Source of the DNA: Desulfobacteraceae bacterium
Lineage (GTDB): Bacteria; Desulfobacterota; Desulfobacteria; Desulfobacterales; JAABPS01
DNA length: 12,029 nucleotides
Assembly: GCA_011391835.1 (NCBI GenBank)
Contig: JAABPS010000045.1
Span: forward strand, 1-12,029
Direction: 5' to 3'
Shown: positions 7,261 to 12,029 of the stretch, piece by piece
How positions within the stretch are numbered: position 1 is the stretch's first letter
Layout: each line of letters starts with the position of its first letter
The notes under the pieces: generated by a model
What the model was told of the DNA's origin: nothing
Database searches by the model: none
What the model saw: the letters and a program-made list of their open reading frames with translations, nothing else
Program-made: the position numbers and the translations under genes

Positions 7261-7412
7261 TGATGAATCTGACCTTCCCCCGAAAACTGATCCATTTTCA
7301 AATCGAGTCCTTCCTGATATATGGAAAAAATCTTCTAACGCTCAAAGCCAGGAAAGCTGTGATAGCTCACAGTAAATTTGCGAACTTGATGGCCAAGATC
7401 GACAAGGACTGA
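7260..7412 (+). CDS. Small ORF (50 codons) overlapping the DUF697 stop
   Basis: An ATG at 7260 overlaps the DUF697 stop as TGATG (a second ATG follows directly) and opens 50 codons, beginning MMNLTFPRKLIHFQIESF and ending AKIDKD. Composition is basic with a hydrophobic centre. I recognise no family. Its last 17 codons recur at R1 (3933-3986) in the same frame, which suggests this end was once part of a duplicated or mobile gene. It is either a third, translationally coupled gene of the module or the 3' scar of another gene; there is no separate ribosome site. Confidence 0.4.
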   Translation: MMNLTFPRKLIHFQIESFLIYGKNLLTLKARKAVIAHSKFANLMAKIDKD

Positions 7413-7422
7413 CCGCATTTAG
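7353..7422 (+). repeat. Direct repeat R2: 3' end of the small ORF
   Basis: Downstream partner of R1 (3927-3996), same orientation. It encodes the C-terminal codons VIAHSKFANLMAKIDKD of the small ORF plus a few bases after the stop (both copies share CATTTA about six bases past the stop). The pair encloses about 3.4 kb holding the second control-region copy and the dynamin/DUF697 genes. Confidence 0.75.
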
Positions 7423-7472
7423 GACGAAACTATAGAAGGGTTGCATAATAAACGATAAATGGATTAGATAAA

Positions 7473-8093
7473 ATGACTTCGATTTCAACACTTGAAATAT
7501 TTTCGGATTATGTCTGACCCTGGTGTTATTTCATTACCGGGCGTATTGAACAGTTGAAAAGAGAATATGAAATAGCCATAAGGTGGCGGGCTTTCCCCCT
7601 TCATCCTGATACACCGGAAGAGGGCCTTCTGCTTGAGCGGTTGTTTGCAGATTATCCGGTAGATGTCGGGAAAATGATGGGCAAGCTGCGTAAAACAGCC
7701 GATGATCTGGGACTGCCCTTCGGAGAACGCGAAAAAACCTATAACAGCCGTTTGTCGCAGGAACTGGGACTATGGGCTGAATCAAGAAATAAAGGCGAAG
7801 CGTTCCACAAAACGGTATTCAGAGCCTATTTTGCAGACGGGAAGAACATCGCGAAAATACCGGTACTATTGGATTTGGCAGAATCAGCCGGCCTCCCACG
7901 TGAAGAAGCCGCGTCTGTTCTTGCAACAAGAGCTTTTAAGGATGCGGTAGATGCGGACTGGGCTCTTTCACGCAAGAAGGCGATTACAGCCGTTCCTACG
8001 TTTGTGATGAAAAAGGATAAGCTGGTTGGAGCCCAACCTTACGATATGCTGGAAAGGCTTATGGTTGCAAACGGGATAATAAAAAGAATTTAA
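7473..8093 (+). CDS. DsbA/FrnE-like thiol oxidoreductase, predicted selenoprotein (TGA at 7515-7517 read as Sec)
   Basis: Thioredoxin-fold oxidoreductase, 206 residues when the in-frame TGA at codon 15 is read as selenocysteine. The N-terminus then reads LEIFSDYVUPWCYF, where FrnE-like DsbA proteins have SDxVCPWCY: selenocysteine replaces the first active-site cysteine and C18 is kept. The rest is a complete family member: IRWRAFPLHPDTPEEG just after the active site, a helical insertion, and the cis-proline loop TAVPTF (Pro ~175). Reading frame and homology run unbroken across the TGA; a caller treating it as stop would begin at TTG 7554 and lose the active site. A hairpin with the features of a bacterial SECIS follows at 7530-7550. 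The ribosome site is weak (GGAT at 7461). No signal peptide, so probably cytoplasmic. Sec use is inferred; alternatives are a Cys-to-stop mutation or a sequencing error. Confidence 0.82.
7530..7550 (+). promoter_or_regulatory. Candidate bacterial SECIS hairpin
   Basis: TTCATTAC (7530-7537) pairs with GTATTGAA (7543-7550): seven pairs and one T-T mismatch, closing a five-base loop CGGGC. A short lower stem CTG (7520-7522) with CAG (7551-7553) is also possible. Twenty bases separate the TGA from the loop and a G is the second loop base, matching the published bacterial SECIS consensus (loop about 16-37 nt after UGA, G in the first two loop bases). SelB binding would be needed to decode the UGA. 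Confidence 0.65.
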
Positions 8094-8590
8094 GTTGAAC
8101 CGGAGTTTATTCAGCGCTTTCTCACCAGTTCCGATATAAGCAGTAGCCTGGGGGAGACATCCTTTTACATCCATAGTTTATTATGCTCTTAATGCATTAT
8201 GATATCAATTAGCCAGCCAAACAATACCGGAAAGAAAAGCAACCGGAAAAGATTATTAAAAAGAATACTTTAACCCGAACCGTGTTAAAACGCCCCAATA
8301 TAAATTCATTGACAAATAAAACCCGGTATGGTCTTTTCAGTCAGTAATACGTCTGTCCCATAAAGATATTTAAACATCCCGTTTAAAGAGTTATAAGGTG
8401 TCATTAATCCTGATATGCTTTCCATAATCTGATATGGCGAAACAAAACCTTCTATGCATGAAACGAAACCGAAAGACATTCACACAAAAGAGGCTAAAGC
8501 CGGCATGAGGGTTATTCTTGAGATTATCACGGAATAGAAACAAGAGATCGAGCGTTAGACAAAGCAGCGGTCTGTATAGGAGGTAACAAA
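8094..8590. other. Intergenic stretch with no supported gene
   Basis: About 500 bases, AT-rich, without a convincing protein gene or RNA gene. An imperfect inverted repeat GAACCGG/CCAGTTC lies at 8097-8131, just after the oxidoreductase stop, but no T-run follows, so it is not a standard terminator. A TTGACA occurs at 8309-8314 without a good -10. A 27-codon frame at 8454-8537 has no ribosome site. The promoter of the next gene presumably lies here, but I cannot place it. Confidence 0.5.
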
Positions 8591-9169
8591 GTGAAAAAGT
8601 TATTTTTGGGAACATTATTTTTTGCGTTGGTACTTGTATATCCTATTCCAACTATGGCGGGGGTTGCTGTAAACGTAAGTATTGGTCTGCCTCTGCCACC
8701 GCCCATAATATTTCCTGCACCACCGGAGTTGATTGTGATGCCTGAAACGGATGTCTATGTCGTACCCGATTCAGACGTGGATATCTTCTTCTACAATGGC
8801 TGGTGGTGGCGTCCGTGGGAAGGACGCTGGTATCGATCGCGAAAATATGATTCAGGTTGGGCCCACTATCGACACGTTCCATCTTTTTATCCATGGATTC
8901 CTCCGGGTTGGAGGAATGATTATAGGGAGCATCGTTGGAAAGGACATAATTGGAACCACCAGCGGATACCTCACCATAAAGTTCAACGAAACTGGAGAGA
9001 CTGGGAAAATAAAAGGCATTGGGAGAAGCAGCAAAACTGGGGTGTCCAGGGTTTGAAACCCCGAATAAAATCAAAGCAAAATTATCGTACGGTGCGTCCG
9101 CAACAGCACCGGCCACAATCCCGAAAAGCGGCTAAACCGCATCGCTCAAGGCAACAGCAGGGAAACTAG
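8591..9169 (+). CDS. Secreted Trp/Tyr/Arg-rich protein of unknown function
   Basis: A 192-residue protein starting at GTG, with a strong AGGAGGT site six bases upstream. It has a clear signal peptide: KK, a hydrophobic core (about residues 4-20) and likely cleavage after TMA (~23). Next come a proline-rich hydrophobic segment with PLPPPIIFPAPPE, an acidic stretch (~50-66), a compact FYNGWWWRPWEGRWYRS motif (~67-83), and a long basic tail rich in W, R, H, K and Q with alternating W-K/R patterns. There is no cysteine and no lipobox. The 'WWRPWEGRWYRS' core is familiar to me from exported proteins of other deltaproteobacteria, but I know no function. The basic tail could bind polyanions such as nucleic acid, polysaccharide or LPS; that is speculation. 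It stands alone between two unrelated gene sets. Confidence 0.75.
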   Translation: MKKLFLGTLFFALVLVYPIPTMAGVAVNVSIGLPLPPPIIFPAPPELIVMPETDVYVVPDSDVDIFFYNGWWWRPWEGRWYRSRKYDSGWAHYRHVPSFYPWIPPGWRNDYREHRWKGHNWNHQRIPHHKVQRNWRDWENKRHWEKQQNWGVQGLKPRIKSKQNYRTVRPQQHRPQSRKAAKPHRSRQQQGN

Positions 9170-9376
9170 AAAAACAGGATAGAAGACGATATGACAAAAT
9201 TTATTTCCCATAATTAACCTGTTCGCGGCCTTGTCCGGTTGCTGTGCTTAAACCCCGCCATTGAGCTCCGCCCCGGTACATCATGATAGAGGCAGGAAAC
9301 CTGAGCAGAGCAATGCAATGGCATTTAAAAAAATCAAATGAGCGCAAACTCGGGAATGGAGATAAGGAGATATAAG

Positions 9377-10360
9377 ATGAATATCATCGAAGAAGGGCGG
9401 TCTCCCCTTTTTATGGATCCTGATCCGGATAAAGCCCGTGAATTTTTCAGGGGAAAACCCCGGGCCATGACCGACAAACGGATGACTGAAAAAGAGTCTG
9501 TAGATAAGTTTATACCGGATGGATGTTACCTGGCCATAGGCGGTTTCGGAGCGAACAGGATTCCTACAGCCATTCTTCATGAGATTTTACGAGCCCGCCG
9601 CAGAAATCTGGGTTTTTTGGGACACACCTCCACGCATGATTTTCAGTTATTGTGCGCCGGCAACTGCCTGAAAAAAGTCGATGTAGCTTATATTATAGGC
9701 CTTGAAGCGCGCGGACTGTCACCTAATGCCCGCCGGGTTATGGAGTCCGGAAAGATTGAAGTTTGTGAATGGACGAATTATGCGTTGTGCGTCCGTCTGC
9801 GGGCCGCGGCCGAAGGCGTCTCTTTTGGTATAGCACGAAGTATGCTTGGAACAGACACATTAAAGATGTCCGGCGCGAAGGTGATTGAATGCCCATTCAC
9901 CGGCAAGCATTTTGTAGCGTTGCCTGCTGTATGGCCGGATGTTGCCGTAATTCACGTGCATGAGTCGGATATCTACGGAAACTGCCACATCAGGGGTATT
10001 TCCGTCGCGGATCTTGAACTGGCGCGTGCCGCCAAGCGTGTCATAATCACCGCGGAGCGGCTGGTGGACAGCTATGCCATCCGGATTAACCCAACCCGGA
10101 CAGTCATACCGTTTTATCTTGTTGATGCGGTTGTCGAGGTTCCTTTCGGGAGTTACCCGGGGAATATGGCCTATGAATACTTTTCAGACGAGGAACATCT
10201 GGCGCAGTGGCTAAAGGCGGAAAAGGACCCCGGTGAATTTCAAAAATTTCTGGATAAATATATCTACAATGTGTCTAGTTTTGAAGAATACCTTGAACTG
10301 TGCGGTGGTATCAAAAAATTAAAAGAGCTCAGAAAACTCGAAGCGCTGGTGGATAACTGA
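9377..10360 (+). CDS. gctA: CoA-transferase family I, subunit A (glutaconate CoA-transferase-like)
   Basis: Alpha subunit of a two-subunit family I CoA-transferase, which moves CoA from an acyl-CoA donor to a free carboxylic acid in the cytoplasm. It has 327 residues, the size of GctA. The CoA_trans fold shows from about residue 30: MTEKESVDKFIPDGCYLAIG, then GGFGANRIPTAILHEILR, and later GTDTLKMSG, PDVAVIHVHESDIYGN and AKRVIITAERLVD, typical of alpha subunits. I chose the ATG at 9377 because AGGAG (9365-9369) lies seven bases before it; an upstream ATG at 9338 lacks a site. The catalytic glutamate is in the partner subunit 93 nt downstream. The substrate is unknown; the symbol marks similarity to glutaconate CoA-transferase, not proven specificity. 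Confidence 0.87.
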   Translation: MNIIEEGRSPLFMDPDPDKAREFFRGKPRAMTDKRMTEKESVDKFIPDGCYLAIGGFGANRIPTAILHEILRARRRNLGFLGHTSTHDFQLLCAGNCLKKVDVAYIIGLEARGLSPNARRVMESGKIEVCEWTNYALCVRLRAAAEGVSFGIARSMLGTDTLKMSGAKVIECPFTGKHFVALPAVWPDVAVIHVHESDIYGNCHIRGISVADLELARAAKRVIITAERLVDSYAIRINPTRTVIPFYLVDAVVEVPFGSYPGNMAYEYFSDEEHLAQWLKAEKDPGEFQKFLDKYIYNVSSFEEYLELCGGIKKLKELRKLEALVDN

Positions 10361-10453
10361 ATGACATTTTAGACGAATCCGCCGGCAGATAAAGGATCGA
10401 TTGAAAAATAAATATGCGGACTCGCTCATGTTAAAATGGATCTGGAGGTGAAT

Positions 10454-11230
10454 ATGGTGACGGCTGCATACAATAAGATGGAGATGATGATATGTACGGC
10501 AGCTCGATTTTTAGAAGACGGAACAACCGTAGCGGTGGGTACGGGAGCTCCTTGCGCGGCGGCCATGCTTGCCCAGAAAGTGAATGCGCCGAATCTCGTT
10601 ATCATTTTTGAAGCGGGGGGACTTGCTCCGCTTCTCCCGCAGATGCCCATTTCGGTAGGGGATTCCCGGACTTTTTTCAGGGGTATTATGGCGGCCGGGA
10701 TGAACGAAATGATGACAACCTGTTGCCGGGGGATGGTTGACTTTGCATTTCTTGGAGGCGCCCAGATCGATAAATACGGCAATATTAATTCAACCGTTAT
10801 CGGTGATTATCATAAGCCCAAAGTTCGTTTCCCGGGCAGCGGTGGCGCCAATGATTTTGCTTCTTTTTGCTGGCGAACGATGATAATTGCGGTTCAAAAT
10901 CAAAGCCGTTTTGTGGAACATGTCGATTTCGTCACATCCCCGGGATATCTATCCGGCCCGGGCGCAAGGGAAGACGCGGGTCTTCCGGCCGGAAGCGGGC
11001 CGTATAAAATTATCACGGACCTGGCGGTAATGGGATTTCATCCTGAATCCAAAGAAATGATGGTCGAATCAATTCATCAGGGTGTTGAATTGCGGGATAT
11101 TATGCAAAACACGGGTTTTAGCCCCGTCATTTCCGAATCGATCAAAACCACTCCGCCTCCCTCCGATACGGAACTCAAGGTTCTGCGGGAGGAGGTTGAT
11201 CCATGCAGATACATTATCGGACGTAAATAA
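10454..11230 (+). CDS. gctB: CoA-transferase family I, subunit B (glutaconate CoA-transferase-like)
   Basis: Beta subunit carrying the catalytic residue of the CoA-transferase; 258 residues. The key glutamate is E53 in LVIIFEAGG, matching the position of Glu54 in Acidaminococcus GctB, where it forms the glutamyl-CoA thioester. Other family segments are TVAVGTGAPCAAAMLAQ near the start, SVGDSRTFF, FLGGAQIDKYGNINSTVIG and the glycine-rich GSGGANDFAS. The ATG at 10454 has GGAGG five bases upstream; the ATG at 10436 has none. The 93 nt gap after subunit A contains no clear terminator, so the two are probably co-transcribed. The stop codon lies at the edge of a small inserted element. Confidence 0.9.
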   Translation: MVTAAYNKMEMMICTAARFLEDGTTVAVGTGAPCAAAMLAQKVNAPNLVIIFEAGGLAPLLPQMPISVGDSRTFFRGIMAAGMNEMMTTCCRGMVDFAFLGGAQIDKYGNINSTVIGDYHKPKVRFPGSGGANDFASFCWRTMIIAVQNQSRFVEHVDFVTSPGYLSGPGAREDAGLPAGSGPYKIITDLAVMGFHPESKEMMVESIHQGVELRDIMQNTGFSPVISESIKTTPPPSDTELKVLREEVDPCRYIIGRK

Positions 11231-11416
11231 TTAGTTTCCATCCGGAAATGGCCCTTTTGTGCGATCTAAAGTGTCAATCTGCGGGATTTCTTGTGCGACA
11301 TACAATGCGTATGTCTTAAGCGCAATCCCTTGATTTCCTTGAGCTTGCCCAAAATTGCCTATTTCCGAATTGGAAACGTATTAGCGTCCATAATTTGTTT
11401 CCGGATGGACACTAAT
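11230..11416. mobile_element. MITE-like element with 19-bp terminal inverted repeats and TA target duplication
   Basis: The left end ATTAGTTTCCATCCGGAAA (11230-11248) and the right end (11398-11416) are inverted repeats matching at 18 of 19 bases. Both ends are flanked by TA (11228-11229 and 11417-11418), the target duplication expected of IS630/Tc1-mariner-type transposition. At 187 bp it is too short for a transposase and must have been moved by one encoded elsewhere. Inside are a GACATAC/GTATGTC hairpin and a minus-strand open frame without a start codon. It inserted at the gctB stop codon and left a TAA intact. Superfamily assignment is inferred from the TA duplication. Confidence 0.8.
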
Positions 11417-11428
11417 TAAATTGATTTC

Positions 11429-11645
11429 TGACTTCCAACGAACTCGTTAATTATAATGAACCAGTTGGAAGTCATATGCGAACGGATTTGAGATTTTTGG
11501 GAGATAGATTTTTGAAGAACTGAGCGTTAAAAATCACAAGCTGTTTGAGGGCGTTAGCCCGAGTTCTTGGGATTTAGCGAAGTGATTTAAAAATCCCCAA
11601 AAAGCTCATTAAGTGAGCATATTGTGACTTCCAACGAGTTCGTTT
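11429..11645. mobile_element. Second palindromic MITE-like repeat element
   Basis: GTTGGAAGTCA (11464-11474) and its complement TGACTTCCAAC (11625-11635) bound a roughly 190 bp unit; similarity extends outward (GAACC/GAACT) and inward (TATGC/GCATA). A further TGACTTCCAAC at 11429-11439, with the same outer GAACTCGTTAA-like flank, looks like a solo end of another copy. The interior is rich in hairpins, such as AAGAACT with AGTTCTT (11516-11565) and GGGCGTTAGCCC. No protein is encoded. It lies between gctB and the next gene and may affect transcription through; no target duplication is clear. Confidence 0.65.
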
Positions 11646-11698
11646 AAAACAGGCTGCCGTAAAGCGGCATAAAACAGCTTTTTACGGGGGTACCAGAT

Positions 11699-12029
11699 AT
11701 GAGTGTCCGTTATCTACACAGGATTATGTTTCCCAAATCTATTGCCGTATTCAGCGCCGGCGAAAAAGAAACCGCCCTTGCAGATATTGTTCTCAGTAAT
11801 ATTGTATCCGCCGGATATAAAGGCCGGATTTTCCCTGTTTGCACGGGGACAAGCGTCAAGGGGCTGACGGTCTATTCAGATATTAACGGAATTGAAGGGC
11901 GGATTGATCTTGCGGTGCTGTCGGTTTCGCAATCCAATTTACCGGAAGCAATACTTTCCTGCGGAAAAGCCGGGGCGGCGGGAGCGGTTATTGTAAACCA
12001 GGATGCTTTTCCCCATAGCTTTAGTAACG
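11699..12029 (+). CDS. Acyl-CoA synthetase (ADP-forming type), CoA-binding domain, partial
   Basis: An open frame of 110 codons running off the window, starting at an ATG with a GGGGG site eight bases upstream. It begins with the FPKSIAVFSAG segment, continues with SNIVSAGYKGRIFPV, VYSDINGI, DLAVLSVSQSNLPEAILSCG and AGAVIVNQD: the order of a Rossmann-type CoA-binding domain in ADP-forming acetyl/acyl-CoA synthetases (family pattern: PKSIAVxGAS, NIxxxGYxGxIYPVNP, DLAVIxxP, CGxxGxxxxVI). Two usual motifs are altered: GAS is SAG, and the NP after PV is CT. Such enzymes make or use acyl-CoA with ATP/ADP, which fits the CoA-transferase next door. The catalytic histidine and ATP-grasp part lie outside the window. 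Confidence 0.72.
   Translation, partial: MSVRYLHRIMFPKSIAVFSAGEKETALADIVLSNIVSAGYKGRIFPVCTGTSVKGLTVYSDINGIEGRIDLAVLSVSQSNLPEAILSCGKAGAAGAVIVNQDAFPHSFSN

Noticed and set aside
7518..7541. CCC-GGT/ACC-GGG hairpin directly after the TGA as the SECIS
   Set aside because: Its loop would be only about seven bases from the TGA, outside the usual bacterial distance; the 7530-7550 hairpin fits better.
8454..8537. 27-codon frame beginning MHETKPKDIHTK
   Set aside because: Protein-like in composition but without a ribosome site; too short to support.
8652..9116. Minus-strand 154-codon frame
   Set aside because: Shadow of the secreted Trp-rich protein, which has a signal peptide and an ideal ribosome site on the other strand.
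9191..9253. Possible decayed lipoprotein leader (INLFAALSGCC in a frame shifted from the ATG)
   Set aside because: The lipobox-like LSGC is out of frame with the only ATG, which stops after eight codons; it may be chance.
1..12029. CRISPR arrays, tRNA or rRNA genes, complete insertion sequences with transposase
   Set aside because: I saw no regular spaced repeats, no tRNA-like cloverleaf or rRNA sequence, and no intact transposase frame in the window.

Overview
The window looks like chromosomal DNA from an anaerobic Desulfobacterota/'Deltaproteobacteria'-type bacterium, of moderate GC with several clearly AT-rich islands. The reasons are the tripartite carboxylate transporter with a GntR regulator, glutaconate-type CoA-transferase genes next to an ADP-forming acyl-CoA synthetase, GAGGCGTAAGAGCGTGAG-type low-complexity repeats, and a gene that appears to use UGA as selenocysteine. 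This placement is inference. The first 16 bases are an Illumina adapter, so the window starts at the raw end of a draft contig.

Region 1 (17-3400): a minus-strand tctC-tctB-tctA operon (tctA cut by the contig end) diverges from a plus-strand GntR/FCD regulator. Face-to-face promoters lie in the AT-rich gap between them. After the regulator comes a 47-codon fragment resembling the start of an enolase-superfamily sugar-acid enzyme. Together these suggest a regulated carboxylate or sugar-acid uptake locus that has partly decayed.

Region 2 (3401-4358) is a rearranged scrap zone. It holds a possible gene fragment, a low-complexity repeat block, the remnant 3' end of a small ORF, and a second decayed copy of the tctC-gntR intergenic region, copied almost exactly from start codon to start codon.

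Region 3 (4359-7412) is an AT-rich module of a dynamin-like GTPase, a DUF697 (YcjF-like) membrane protein and a 50-codon ORF overlapping the DUF697 stop. The 3' end of that small ORF also occurs upstream of the module, so the pair is bracketed by direct repeats.

Region 4 (7473-8093) encodes a DsbA/FrnE-like thiol oxidoreductase whose active site reads U-P-W-C: an in-frame TGA replaces the first cysteine, and a SECIS-like hairpin lies 20 nt downstream. A conventional gene caller would start it after the active site. A 0.5 kb gap and a secreted Trp/Arg-rich protein follow.

Region 5 (9377-12029) carries the two subunits of a glutaconate-type CoA-transferase and the 5' part of an acyl-CoA synthetase (CoA-binding domain), which fits activation of carboxylic acids. 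Between them lie two small non-autonomous palindromic elements. One inserted at the TA of the gctB stop codon and regenerated the TAA.
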